A stretch of 64,000 nucleotides of DNA from Promethearchaeota archaeon. Its GTDB lineage: Archaea > Asgardarchaeota > Lokiarchaeia > Sigyniarchaeales > SOKP01. Numbering within the stretch: position 1 is the stretch's first letter; each line of letters begins with the position of its first letter. Shown here in pieces: positions 51,963-60,906 of this stretch. The position numbers and the translations under genes were made by a program. Below the pieces are notes generated by a model. It was not told where the DNA came from. It worked only from the letters and a program-made list of their open reading frames with translations, and ran no database searches. The stretch lies in NCBI GenBank assembly GCA_011364975.1, contig RDOE01000001.1, positions 1-64,000 on the forward strand, given 5' to 3'.

Positions 51963-52442
51963 TTAACTTGGAAATTCATAAATGACAATTTCAACATGAC
52001 TTAAATGCCTAAATTTAGCGGTGGATCTACCATGTGCGCGAGGGATATAACGTTTTATAATTCTTCCTTTATGAGCAGCAGCGTGGATAATTCGGCATTG
52101 TTCGATATCTAAACCTTTATATTCTGCATTAGATTCTGCAGAAGTTAAAATTTCATATACTCTGGCTGCCGCTTTTTGGGGATATCTTCCCGCATACCAT
52201 TTAAATGGCTTAAGATCTTTTTTGTGTGCTTGTTTTTTCTTATATCTACGAAATGGAACTGATTGTTTTAATTGAATAACCTTTTCTAAGAATGTCTTTG
52301 CTTGCTCAACTTTCATACCTTTTATTACTGCACAGATTTCTCTCGCATGTTTAGGCTTTATCCTAAGATCTCTACCTGATGCTTTTGCCAATCTATCAGC
52401 ATCATACTTTTGTTCTGCAAAAGAGTAACCCCAATTAGGCAT
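51963..52442 (-). CDS. rpl22: ribosomal protein L22 (uL22)
   Basis: A 159-residue L22: SGRDLRIKPKHAREICAVIKGMKVEQAKTFLEKVIQLKQSVPFRRYKKKQAHKKDL and RAHGRSTAKFRHLSHVEIVIYE. Its hairpin lines the exit tunnel. A 114-bp gap from S19 separates it from the first gene. Confidence 0.95.
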   Translation of the reverse strand: MPNWGYSFAEQKYDADRLAKASGRDLRIKPKHAREICAVIKGMKVEQAKTFLEKVIQLKQSVPFRRYKKKQAHKKDLKPFKWYAGRYPQKAAARVYEILTSAESNAEYKGLDIEQCRIIHAAAHKGRIIKRYIPRAHGRSTAKFRHLSHVEIVIYEFPS

Positions 52443-52556
52443 CTTTTATCACTTATATTTGAAATTTTTGTTAATTTTTATTGATTGTTGTAATTTTTTA
52501 TTAATTGATTTTTAATCCGAATTTTTTTAATTCAATACTGGGTAGAGTAGATGACT

Positions 52557-53090
52557 TTACTTTAATGGCACATATTTACTGGATCTAGTAGCACCAATTC
52601 CGGGGGATCCATGCTGTACTCGTTTGCGTGTCAAAGAGAATTCTCCTAAATAATGGCCAATCATTTCAGGTTTGATTTCAACAGTTTCATAGCTCCTTCC
52701 ACTATAAACTCCTATTTTTAGACCCACCATTTCTGGAAAGATTAACATATCTCTTACGTGAGTGCGTGTTAGTATATCTTTTCCTCTCTTTTTTGCCCGG
52801 TAAGCTCGTCTCAATCTTTCTAATAATTTCTTTTGCCGGGGAGGTAACCCTCTTTTTAAAGATCTCCGTGCTCTTGCAGGAAGTAACTGTATAAATTCAT
52901 CCATGCTCATCTTTTTAAGATCTTCAATCGTAAAACCTCTATAATGGAATTTAAGCCTATCTCGTTCAGCCTCTAAATCTAATTCATCTAGGTCTTCTTC
53001 TTCTTCAATTTCTTCTGATGATTCCTCTATTTCTTCTTCAAGTTCTTCTTCCTCATGATCCTCTTCTTCTAATTCCTCATCCGGAGTCAT
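52557..53090 (-). CDS. rps19: ribosomal protein S19 (uS19) with acidic N-terminal extension
   Basis: A 177-residue S19. The first 45 or so residues are nearly all Glu/Asp ([20 protein letters not shown]). The normal archaeal part follows ([84 protein letters not shown] and [29 protein letters not shown]). The extension should face outward from the small-subunit head. It is the first gene of this operon; L2 and genes before it are not here. Confidence 0.93.
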   Translation of the reverse strand: MTPDEELEEEDHEEEELEEEIEESSEEIEEEEDLDELDLEAERDRLKFHYRGFTIEDLKKMSMDEFIQLLPARARRSLKRGLPPRQKKLLERLRRAYRAKKRGKDILTRTHVRDMLIFPEMVGLKIGVYSGRSYETVEIKPEMIGHYLGEFSLTRKRVQHGSPGIGATRSSKYVPLK

Positions 53091-53322
53091 TTTTCCACCA
53101 AGTAACTTGTTTTATTTATCTAATTTTAATATTTATTTGCGATTTTATTTTGACGTTGTAAGGAAATTAGTTATCTATTAAATTTTAATTTTATTAAAAC
53201 AAGGGAAGTAAAAAGCATAAAATTTAAAAGGTTGTAATGTGAACTTCGAGGAAACCTAATAAATCACATATAATTTTTTTTTATCGAGAAATATAGCATC
53301 GATTTGATCCTATAGAAGCACA

Positions 53323-53997
53323 TTAAATATAATTATTTGGATTATAGACCCTTTCAATATCCTTCTCATCGAATTTACCACTCCATTCTTCATGAATCTT
53401 GACAAAAGCCTCAGGATCCTTATTTGGGTTTATAACACAATGATACATGTTTATTCCATTAACGAATTTATATACATTCTCAACATAATACCATACATTA
53501 TTTCCATTAATTATTATAGGTTTTCCTGCAAGTATTTCCCATTTTTCAGATCTCTGAGAATGAATTTGAATAGAAATCCCCATTTCAGGTTTGATAAATA
53601 TTAAATTATGATCAGGATATGTGAATTTTATACTATACCATTTAGATAATGTATCTATATACCCATTAGGAACATTATATTTTTGAGCAAACAATTCTGG
53701 GTCAAAATTTTCCTGTTTTGAATGTTCATATTTATAGGGATTATATATGACTTCATGAGTTGAAATATCATCATTATATTGTACTTTAACCACCGTATTC
53801 TTCTTGTTTATAATCATATAGAATTTATGAGGGTCTATAGATAAATGTGTGAGGTTTAAATTTTTTGTTATGAATTTGGTATGATTAATAATAAAGAGGT
53901 TATCTAAGTCCTCAGAATCAAAAGATATTTTGAGTAATTTAGATCCATTTTTCCTAAGTTCAGACCCCCTCTCTGATCCTATCACTTCCTCATACAT
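53323..53997 (-). CDS. mannose-6-phosphate isomerase-type cupin
   Basis: A 224-residue protein. The C-terminal 95 residues (MGISIQIHSQRSEKWEILAGKPIIINGNNVWYYVENVYKFVNGINMYHCVINPNK..., SGKFDEKDIERVYNP) match the cupin domain of type II phosphomannose isomerase / mannose-1-phosphate guanylyltransferase. The usual LQxHxHRxExW pattern is kept as IQIHSQRSEKW, with Gln where a metal-binding His is common. The N-terminal half is beta-rich and may be a decayed cupin. It is joined to the ribokinase gene (1 bp overlap). Confidence 0.65.
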   Translation of the reverse strand: MYEEVIGSERGSELRKNGSKLLKISFDSEDLDNLFIINHTKFITKNLNLTHLSIDPHKFYMIINKKNTVVKVQYNDDISTHEVIYNPYKYEHSKQENFDPELFAQKYNVPNGYIDTLSKWYSIKFTYPDHNLIFIKPEMGISIQIHSQRSEKWEILAGKPIIINGNNVWYYVENVYKFVNGINMYHCVINPNKDPEAFVKIHEEWSGKFDEKDIERVYNPNNYI

Positions 53998-54980
53998 TAA
54001 CGCTCATCTCCTTTAAGGCTTTTATTATATTCGTTAAATCGCATTTCAATTTCATTTTTAAATGGCATAGATTCTTGAGCACCTGTTTTTGTTACTGCAA
54101 TTGATGCTGCTGATATAGCATATTTTACAGAATTGATAATATTCTCCCCTTGAGAAAGTTTGCTGGCTAAAACTCCATTGAAGCAATCACCGGCGCCTAC
54201 CGTATCAAGAGCTTTAACTTTAAATGCAGGTAATTTCATAAAAAAATTTTCTTCAATTTGATAAATGACCGCTCCTTTTGGACCTAGAGTAGTAATTATA
54301 TTTTTAACACCCAATTCAGAAATATTTTTTGATGCCTGAAGTATTCTTTTTTTCGGATCATCGGATAATGGTTTTAGTTTAAGTAATGAATTTAGTCTGA
54401 ATAACTCTCCTTCATTAGGAATTATTAAATCAAGTTTTTTCAAAATTTCTAAAGGAATAGGCTTTAAGGGAGCAGGATTAAGAATCTTAATAACTTTACC
54501 GGTATTCGCTATTTCGAAAATCTCTAAAATGGTCTCTATGGGAATTTCCATTTGAACTATTAGTACAGAAGCGTTTTTTATTATATTCTCCTTTTTTCGT
54601 ACATCTTCTGGAGTTAAGTTAAAATTAGCCCCTGGAGCCACACTTATAATATTTTCTCCATGTTTATCGATAATAATAAAAGCTATTCCACTTGATTCGT
54701 GAGGATCTCTAAAAATGTGTGAGGTATCAATTCCTTCCTTTATTAATTGTGAAATCATTTGCTCTCCGCAAATATCCGTTCCAATCTTTCCAATAAAAAT
54801 AGTTTCTGATCCAGATCTCTTACATGCAACCGCTTGATTAGCCCCTTTCCCCCCTAGGTATTGCTTAAATTTACCACCTGTTATAGTTTCACCCGGTTGA
54901 GGTAATCTATCTAAATATATATTGAAATCCATATTACTTGAACCAATTATTAGCACATAATTACTACTAACATCCATCAT
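53997..54980 (-). CDS. rbsK: ribokinase / PfkB-family sugar kinase
   Basis: A 327-residue kinase. GSSNMDFNIYLDRLPQPGETITGGKFKQYLGGKGANQAVACKRSG, EGIDTSHI and the C-terminal DTVGAGDCFNGVLA (catalytic Asp in GAGD) define the ribokinase subgroup. It likely phosphorylates ribose or a nucleoside and may feed the cupin enzyme's sugar pathway. TTG-containing start region; ATG at 54980, with a second ATG directly after. Confidence 0.88.
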   Translation of the reverse strand: MMDVSSNYVLIIGSSNMDFNIYLDRLPQPGETITGGKFKQYLGGKGANQAVACKRSGSETIFIGKIGTDICGEQMISQLIKEGIDTSHIFRDPHESSGIAFIIIDKHGENIISVAPGANFNLTPEDVRKKENIIKNASVLIVQMEIPIETILEIFEIANTGKVIKILNPAPLKPIPLEILKKLDLIIPNEGELFRLNSLLKLKPLSDDPKKRILQASKNISELGVKNIITTLGPKGAVIYQIEENFFMKLPAFKVKALDTVGAGDCFNGVLASKLSQGENIINSVKYAISAASIAVTKTGAQESMPFKNEIEMRFNEYNKSLKGDER

Positions 54981-55176
54981 TAATTCACCTAATTCTTCAA
55001 ATTCAAGAGATAATTTTAATTATTATCATAGAACTAGATACTATCACAAATAAATCTAAATAATTCTTACCGAATGGTTTTAATTTAATATATGTTTAAA
55101 AATAATATTAAGCAAAATAAACTTGCTTCAAACTATACTTAAATAAAAAAGATTAGAATTCACAGAGGTGTTCAAA

Positions 55177-55503
55177 ATCGCAAAAGATAAAATAATCGGA
55201 GCTCTAGTTATGATTCTTGGCTTCCTTATTGCGATTATCTATACCATGGGAAGTATTGTTGATTTATTCTTCCGCACATGGGGCGGAAATCCAAATTGGG
55301 CACTTGATCTATTTGGACCAATTGGCAATCTTCTTGATTGGAGACTCTTTGTAGTCGTACCTTTATGGATTATCGTATTATTAATAGCTATCATAGGAAT
55401 TTGGATAGGATATAGCATGCTAACCACTCCAGCGCCAGTTCCCTTAGAAGAACTCGAAGAGGAACTCGCAGCGGAAGAGGAAGCTGCTGAATCTGAAGAA
55501 TAA
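55177..55503 (+). CDS. membrane protein with acidic tail (probable ATC start)
   Basis: A protein of about 108 residues with two membrane helices (residues 5-22 and 60-80, IIGALVMILGFLIAIIYTMG and WRLFVVVPLWIIVLLIAIIGIWIGYSML) and a Glu/Ala-rich C-terminus (EELEEELAAEEEAAE). GTG 55168 lies inside GAGGTG, which looks like the ribosome-binding site. ATC 55177, 6 nt later, gives AKDKIIGALVM and parallels other non-ATG starts here. No family recognised. Confidence 0.6.
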   Translation: MAKDKIIGALVMILGFLIAIIYTMGSIVDLFFRTWGGNPNWALDLFGPIGNLLDWRLFVVVPLWIIVLLIAIIGIWIGYSMLTTPAPVPLEELEEELAAEEEAAESEE

Positions 55504-55587
55504 ATAATTATCCTTTTTTTTCTTTATTTCTTAACAATTTTAACAATTATTTAAATACAAGACATAAAAAAATAATGAATGATTTAA

Positions 55588-56100
55588 CTATATTAAACAT
55601 ACTAGCCCAAATCTAAAGATATGATTTTTTGGTGGCCATTCGATATCTATTTGAATTTTTCGGACAGTTTCAGTGACATTTATCCCTACTGCTTCCATAG
55701 AATACTTTATATCATCTGGATATCTACAAGGAATCCCTTCGTCAATAGTACACTTTTTTCCTTCTTTTTGACAAATTCTGCAATGTCCATCCCATAAAAT
55801 TTTAATTTCATTATAATCATTTTTGTTTTCTTTTATAAATCGGGCTACCTCTTCTTCTATATCATCCCTCATAAACTCATATCGCTTAAAATATGCATTT
55901 TTATTTTTGATTAACTCTTTTTTTACATAAATTAGGAAAAATTTCTTAAATTGCAGTATTTGCTCTTCAAGATATGGCGCTTTAGGGGGACAAGCCCATG
56001 AATGATTATAATTAGGGCATTTAAACTTCGGATTATTGCAATAAGTTTGTACTTCTGGATCAAAAACAATTGTATCCTTATTAATCTCTATCCATGGCAT
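55588..56100 (-). CDS. DUF2284 metal-binding protein
   Basis: A 170-residue protein rich in cysteines: CNNPKFKCPNYNHSWACPPKAP (about 17-42), GHCRICQKEGKKCTIDEGIPCRYP (about 107-130) and YSMEAVGINVTETVRK. This is the DUF2284 pattern (CxxPxCxxxxxxxxCPP...), probably an Fe-S or zinc protein of anaerobes. Function unknown. Confidence 0.85.
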   Translation of the reverse strand: MPWIEINKDTIVFDPEVQTYCNNPKFKCPNYNHSWACPPKAPYLEEQILQFKKFFLIYVKKELIKNKNAYFKRYEFMRDDIEEEVARFIKENKNDYNEIKILWDGHCRICQKEGKKCTIDEGIPCRYPDDIKYSMEAVGINVTETVRKIQIDIEWPPKNHIFRFGLVCLI

Positions 56101-56291
56101 AAAAATGGCGTTTTAAAATAATCTCGTTATCATAAAAAAGGTTTCTTTAAAGAAAAGATTTTTTCTTATAAAAAGCATTGAATTCTTATGAGATTTAGCT
56201 TATTAATGCCAATTATAGATTAGGATGTATTTTATAATGCTCATCTAAATTCAACTAAGAGTTTTTATAGTCAGATGAAAATAGATAGGTA

Positions 56292-56912
56292 ATGATCATT
56301 AATGAAGTAGAAGCAACCATTCATAGTAAGATTGTTTATGTAGGTCCTGCGATGTCAGGGAAAACTACTACCTTGAAAGTGCTTTCAGAATATTATAGGG
56401 ATAAAGTTGTAAATGATTTTTTGAGTATTGAGAATACATCTGGTAGGACATTATATTTTGATTATCTACTTCTATTTTTTAAGAAGAAAAGATACTCTCT
56501 TAAAACTCATGTTTATTCTACGACAGGACAAGATTTTTATGCTATTACAAGACCTGATACAATTAGAAACTTAGATGGTGTAGTATTTATTGCAGATTCT
56601 GTCGAAGAAGCATTATCTCGTAATATTTCTTCTTGGAAAGAACTGGAACATTATCTCGGTAATGATTATTTATTTCTTCCCAAAGTAGTAGTATTTAATA
56701 AGCAAGATTTATCACCCAAATTTGATAAAAATATATTTTTAACCGCTATTAGAAGTTATAAATACACTAATTTTGAAACCACAGAATCAATTGCTACAGA
56801 AGGGGAGGGCGTTATTGAATCATTTAGGATAATATTGAGATTAATATTAGAAACTTCACCTTATTTAAATCCATCTTATCTCAAGCCTAAAAAAAAGCAA
56901 GTATTAACTTAA
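56292..56912 (+). CDS. MglA/Arf-type small GTPase
   Basis: A 206-residue Ras-superfamily GTPase. GPAMSGKTT (18-26) is the P-loop, STTGQDFY (76-83) the switch-II region with Gln80, and FNKQDL (135-140) is G4. DGVVFIADSVEEA follows the MglA pattern DGVVFVADS. A C-terminal lysine-rich tail may bind membrane. In bacteria MglA sets polarity; Asgard genomes hold many such GTPases. Regulator candidates in this window include roadblock (40.1 kb) and longin-like proteins. Confidence 0.88.
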   Translation: MIINEVEATIHSKIVYVGPAMSGKTTTLKVLSEYYRDKVVNDFLSIENTSGRTLYFDYLLLFFKKKRYSLKTHVYSTTGQDFYAITRPDTIRNLDGVVFIADSVEEALSRNISSWKELEHYLGNDYLFLPKVVVFNKQDLSPKFDKNIFLTAIRSYKYTNFETTESIATEGEGVIESFRIILRLILETSPYLNPSYLKPKKKQVLT

Positions 56913-56928
56913 TTATTAATATTCAGTG

Positions 56929-57894
56929 TTAATGCATCCATAATTCTTCAAGATCATCTAAAGCTTGTTCTTTTGCCCATATGATTTCTAGACAAAAATA
57001 ATCCTTTATTATTTCTGAAAGATAATAAAGATAATCCCGGTTTATCTTGAGGTTCAAGTTTTGGTAAAGAAATTTTATTAATCTTCTAGCAGTAACAGGT
57101 TTTGTAATTCCAATATTTTTCAAATATTCGCATATTCTCTGAGCTAACAATATATCAATTTCTTGAAAGTTTAAGTTTTCAGGTTCAATATCAGAGATAA
57201 TAATATCGATTTTATGATAATTTTTTGGATTGAGATTATCATCTATCTGGCAAATAAATGAATGTTCACATATTTTGAATTTGGGGACAAATATGCTTAT
57301 ATAAGTTTTATCTATGTTTAGTTTGCTTAAAGGAATTCTTAGTTTATCTTTTTTCCTGCAATATGGACATTCCACTGTAATTGTTTTCCAATTTTCACTT
57401 TCAAATCGAATGATTTCTGGATATAATAATTTGAAATAATTATTATAAATGTTCAGAAATTCTGCTTGATATCCAGGTGATACTAAACTTAGAGCCGTTT
57501 TTCGAAAATTTTTATCTTTAATATTGAGAAATTGAGGTAACCAACTAAGTTTTTTCAAATCATTAGCAAAATCTGAAAGAATGGATTGTTTTGATTTAAG
57601 GAATTTAAAAATATCAATATATTCATTTTTAAGATTATCCTCCTTAATAATATACGAGATAAGCATTTGTTCATAACCCCCTCGCGAAAAATTCGAGTTA
57701 ATTAAGAAAGAATAATTAATTGTATGATATTTTTCATTTGCCAGAATAATACAATGTTCTCTTGTGTTGAAATCTAGTAATTTATCAAATTCAATTGGCT
57801 GGTGATCATTTAAATTTTCGTTAGAATGAAAAATTGAGGGGCCAATTATCTGATCGAAATAAGATATAACTAAAAACCAAGAAATTTGCTTCAT
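56929..57894 (-). CDS. longin-like protein with zinc ribbon and helical C-terminus
   Basis: A 321-residue protein. It begins ISWFLVISYFDQIIGPSIFHSNENL, the common opening of Asgard longin-like proteins (F-D-x-I-x-G-P). Near residues 178-235 are CPYCRKKDKL and a later CEHSFIC, a zinc ribbon. The end is helical with a possible winged-helix or DEP-like pattern (ARRLIKFLYQNLNLKINRDYLYYLSEIIKDYF). It is convergent with the MglA-type GTPase gene, 17 bp apart. A GTPase-related role is an inference. Confidence 0.65.
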   Translation of the reverse strand: MKQISWFLVISYFDQIIGPSIFHSNENLNDHQPIEFDKLLDFNTREHCIILANEKYHTINYSFLINSNFSRGGYEQMLISYIIKEDNLKNEYIDIFKFLKSKQSILSDFANDLKKLSWLPQFLNIKDKNFRKTALSLVSPGYQAEFLNIYNNYFKLLYPEIIRFESENWKTITVECPYCRKKDKLRIPLSKLNIDKTYISIFVPKFKICEHSFICQIDDNLNPKNYHKIDIIISDIEPENLNFQEIDILLAQRICEYLKNIGITKPVTARRLIKFLYQNLNLKINRDYLYYLSEIIKDYFCLEIIWAKEQALDDLEELWMH

Positions 57895-58000
57895 ACATAT
57901 CAGTTAAGTTTTAGATAATATTTCTCTAAATTCTGCTATTTATAGTTCGCTTAAAATTGGAAGGGAGTCGGTTAAGCTATTAGAACAAATAGATAATACT

Positions 58001-58744
58001 TTAAATAGAAAGTGAATTGAAATTAATACTTAGGGTTTTTAAATCGATGGTAATTAACGAATAATTATCAATTTCTGTAGAATTTGCTTTTATGGGAGTA
58101 GTGGATACAAAAATAGTATTTTTATCTTTATTTATAAATAAAGTATGATGTCTCCCATTAAAATTAGAATTATGATAATTAACAACATGACATTCATTAG
58201 CATTGAATAAAAATGCATTTGCTCCTGCTCCTATTTTAACGCGTTTGAATAAATATTCTAAAGATTCTTTTAAAGTATAGTTCTTTTGAATTTTGTCAAT
58301 AAGATGGCAGAGATATTTTCTTGTATCAAGGGTTGTATTCTTATTAATTATGTCTAATTTAGGATTACATAATTTATTTTCCGGAAAATACTTTATAATT
58401 CCATTATGAGTAATTAGGTATTTTTCATGAATACTAATTGGATGGATGCTACTAAAACTTTTATTCCATGGTTTAGCTTTTCTTGCATGAACCAATAAGA
58501 ATCTAGTTTTAATAGTAGCAAGTTTTTTCCAATCTGAATGATATATAGGATTTATATCTCTTTTTATGATGAGAGAATTGTTATTATGATCATCAATGTA
58601 AGCGAAACCCCATCCAAGGTTATGATGACCAAATAAATCATATTTATGTAGATATCTCCAATGACAAGTTTTAATAAATTTTTTCAAAATACTCGAATCT
58701 ATAGTTAACGGTTCTGTAGAACACTGAAAAAACATACGACACAT
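58001..58744 (-). CDS. class II glutamine amidotransferase domain protein
   Basis: A 247-residue protein with an N-terminal nucleophile Cys2 (MCRMFF), LGWGFAYIDD, FLLVHARKAKP and HPISIHEKYLITHNGII, the Ntn-hydrolase pattern of YafJ-type glutamine amidotransferases that release ammonia from glutamine. There is no synthase domain, so it may act with a partner or be a general glutaminase. Confidence 0.87.
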   Translation of the reverse strand: MCRMFFQCSTEPLTIDSSILKKFIKTCHWRYLHKYDLFGHHNLGWGFAYIDDHNNNSLIIKRDINPIYHSDWKKLATIKTRFLLVHARKAKPWNKSFSSIHPISIHEKYLITHNGIIKYFPENKLCNPKLDIINKNTTLDTRKYLCHLIDKIQKNYTLKESLEYLFKRVKIGAGANAFLFNANECHVVNYHNSNFNGRHHTLFINKDKNTIFVSTTPIKANSTEIDNYSLITIDLKTLSINFNSLSI

Positions 58745-58780
58745 TAATTGTTATTAATTAATGCAAAGTCAAAAAGGTAA

Positions 58781-59899
58781 TTAATCCATAGAAATACGAT
58801 AAGCATTAATGTATCCATTATCATGGCAAGTAATTAGAATGTTTGAAACTTTATCAAATTCAAAATCATTAATACATGAATTGTGATTAATTTGAAATAA
58901 AATTTCACCATTTAACTCGTTTATTAGAAATAATTCTCCCTTTGTACTGCCAACAAGAACAATTTTAATTCCAAACACTTCAATATAATCGATCTTTTCA
59001 ACATTTACGTTTTTTAGGTTCCACATTATGTTAAATTTTTGGTCTAAAGCGATAACTTCTGAGGTAAATTGAATGCTTTGTATTGGAATATTCTCGTCAA
59101 GAAAGTCAAAAGAATAGGTACTTACTAATAATTTATTATTGAAAATATATGGATATGATAAGCTTTTCCAGACATAATCTACCATCATTAGAGTTTTAAT
59201 TTCTTCTTTTCTTTCAAGTTCTAATATATGCAATTTTTTATCATCTCCGCCACAGACAATAAAGTTATCTTTTTCGTCCCTCACATAAGAGATCGTTCTA
59301 ACTTTATTATCAAATTGTTTAAACCAAAGTAAATCACCTTTAAGAGAATCAAAAGATCTAATAGTTCCATCATTACTTGAAGCTATTACTTCAATTTTTT
59401 CAACATTATCCAAGCTTGTGAAAATTATTGCGTCAGAAACTCCTTCCTCAAACAATTGTCCCCATATTAAAGCTCCACTGTATGGATTTAATACACGAAT
59501 ACTTTTATCTAAGGAATAAGCGATTATTTCATTTAAACCATCGTTATTTATATCACTAATTAATATACCACTAATAGATGCACCAAATTGGTGTGCCCAA
59601 TAAGGTATTAATTGAAAATCGTCACTACATTTAAAGATCCTTAATAATCCATCTATTCCACCTAAAATTATTTCCCCTTTATTATCCTTATCGATGTCTT
59701 CAATAATTCCATCCCAAATTGCCATTTTTTCCGCAACAATGTCATCGAGTAGTAAATTACCACTAAGGGAGAATAGGAGTATTTTCCCTGATTTGGTGTA
59801 TGCTAAAACATGTTTTTCTTGACCTTTAATTAGATTTCCTATGGCAATTCCCATTACTTGATCCTTAGTATTGAACTTCCAGAAATTTGTGACTTTCAA
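58781..59899 (-). CDS. WD40/PQQ-like beta-propeller protein
   Basis: A 372-residue protein of repeated blades, each with patterns like KILLFSLSGNLL, GLLRIFKCSDDF, KSIRVLNPYSGALIWG, GTIRSFDSLKGDLLWF, KKLHILELERKE and GELFLINELNGEILFQI. Asp-rich loops (DIDKDNKGEIILGGIDG, DINNDGLNEIIAY) resemble FG-GAP calcium-binding loops. There is no signal peptide, so it is likely intracellular. Propellers of this kind serve as interaction platforms. Confidence 0.75.
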   Translation of the reverse strand: MKVTNFWKFNTKDQVMGIAIGNLIKGQEKHVLAYTKSGKILLFSLSGNLLLDDIVAEKMAIWDGIIEDIDKDNKGEIILGGIDGLLRIFKCSDDFQLIPYWAHQFGASISGILISDINNDGLNEIIAYSLDKSIRVLNPYSGALIWGQLFEEGVSDAIIFTSLDNVEKIEVIASSNDGTIRSFDSLKGDLLWFKQFDNKVRTISYVRDEKDNFIVCGGDDKKLHILELERKEEIKTLMMVDYVWKSLSYPYIFNNKLLVSTYSFDFLDENIPIQSIQFTSEVIALDQKFNIMWNLKNVNVEKIDYIEVFGIKIVLVGSTKGELFLINELNGEILFQINHNSCINDFEFDKVSNILITCHDNGYINAYRISMD

Positions 59900-60005
59900 G
59901 ATTATTAATTTGTTTTCTAAAAATTTACACTTTTATTCACTAATAATAAAAAATAATACAATTTATTTACTTTTAAAACCTAATTATAATCTAAAAACTA
60001 ATTTT

Positions 60006-60449
60006 ATGATCAAAATGTCCGCTGAGAGAAAGATTGATATATTTTCTGGATTAATATTGTTACTTAGTTTTATCGCTTTTATAATGGTGATAATCGGTCC
60101 TTTTGCTTATGCTTTTATAGGTGGTTATACATATTATTATTCATGCTTAGACTGCGAAAATAGCACTCCTGGTGATTATAGTTCACAAATATTTATCTTG
60201 GTTCTTTTAATTCTTCAAATAATTATTGCTATTAATGAATTACTTCCAAATAAATTCATTAAAAAAGACACTACAAAATATGGTTTATTCATTGCATTCT
60301 TAACATTACTTTTTACTATTGTAGGAATTGTATCTTTTGGAACGGCTTATATTGCTTATGATTGGTGGGCAGATATTGGATTTTATGGACCACTTGTCGC
60401 TGGAATCCTAAACATACTTTTCTCTTATTTCAAACTTAAAAATAAATAA
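60006..60449 (+). CDS. four-helix membrane protein
   Basis: A protein of about 147 residues with four predicted membrane helices (10-35, 58-78, 92-115, 122-140). The frame is open upstream to 59871, but that part overlaps the neighbouring gene's start and is low-complexity. ATG 60006 or 60015 is the realistic start. SCLDCENSTPGDYSS is an outside loop with a CxxC. Family unknown; resembles generic Asgard membrane proteins. Confidence 0.5.
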   Translation: MIKMSAERKIDIFSGLILLLSFIAFIMVIIGPFAYAFIGGYTYYYSCLDCENSTPGDYSSQIFILVLLILQIIIAINELLPNKFIKKDTTKYGLFIAFLTLLFTIVGIVSFGTAYIAYDWWADIGFYGPLVAGILNILFSYFKLKNK

Positions 60450-60635
60450 TTATCTTTATTTTCTTTTTTTATGTCGCAATTATAAAAAGATTTTGTATTT
60501 ATCTTTTTTAGAGAATTATTAAAAAAAAATTATAAAATAAGAAAGAAATTTAAATTTTTTAGACTATTCTCAATCATACTATTAATCATTCATACAATCA
60601 AACAATATAATTAAAAAACAACAAAGGTATGAAAA

Positions 60636-60833
60636 ATGTCATTTGGAATCGAAATTGATAAGGATGCTTGCACTGGTTGTGGTACATGCTACGAGGTTTG
60701 TCCAAGTGAGTGCTTTGGAGAGCCGGAAGGAGGAAAGGTTAACGTTATTGAGGAAAACCGAGATGACTGTGTAGGATGCAGAGCTTGTGAAACTCAATGT
60801 CCAGAAGAAGCTATTACCATTACTGAAGATTAA
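60636..60833 (+). CDS. ferredoxin with two [4Fe-4S] clusters
   Basis: A 65-residue electron carrier with two complete motifs CTGCGTCYEVCP (12-23) and CVGCRACETQCP (45-56). It is of the clostridial/2x4Fe type used in anaerobic metabolism. It has its own promoter region and an AAAGGTATG start context. Confidence 0.96.
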   Translation: MSFGIEIDKDACTGCGTCYEVCPSECFGEPEGGKVNVIEENRDDCVGCRACETQCPEEAITITED

Positions 60834-60906
60834 ATAATTCTTCGAAATATTACCTTTTCATTATCATTCTTTTTTTTATTTTTATAACTAGTTCTTTTTT
60901 ATTGTC

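Noticed and set aside
53091..53322. Extra gene or RNA in the gap before the cupin gene
   Set aside because: Only AT-rich sequence without an ORF or convincing fold; probably the promoter region of the S19 operon.
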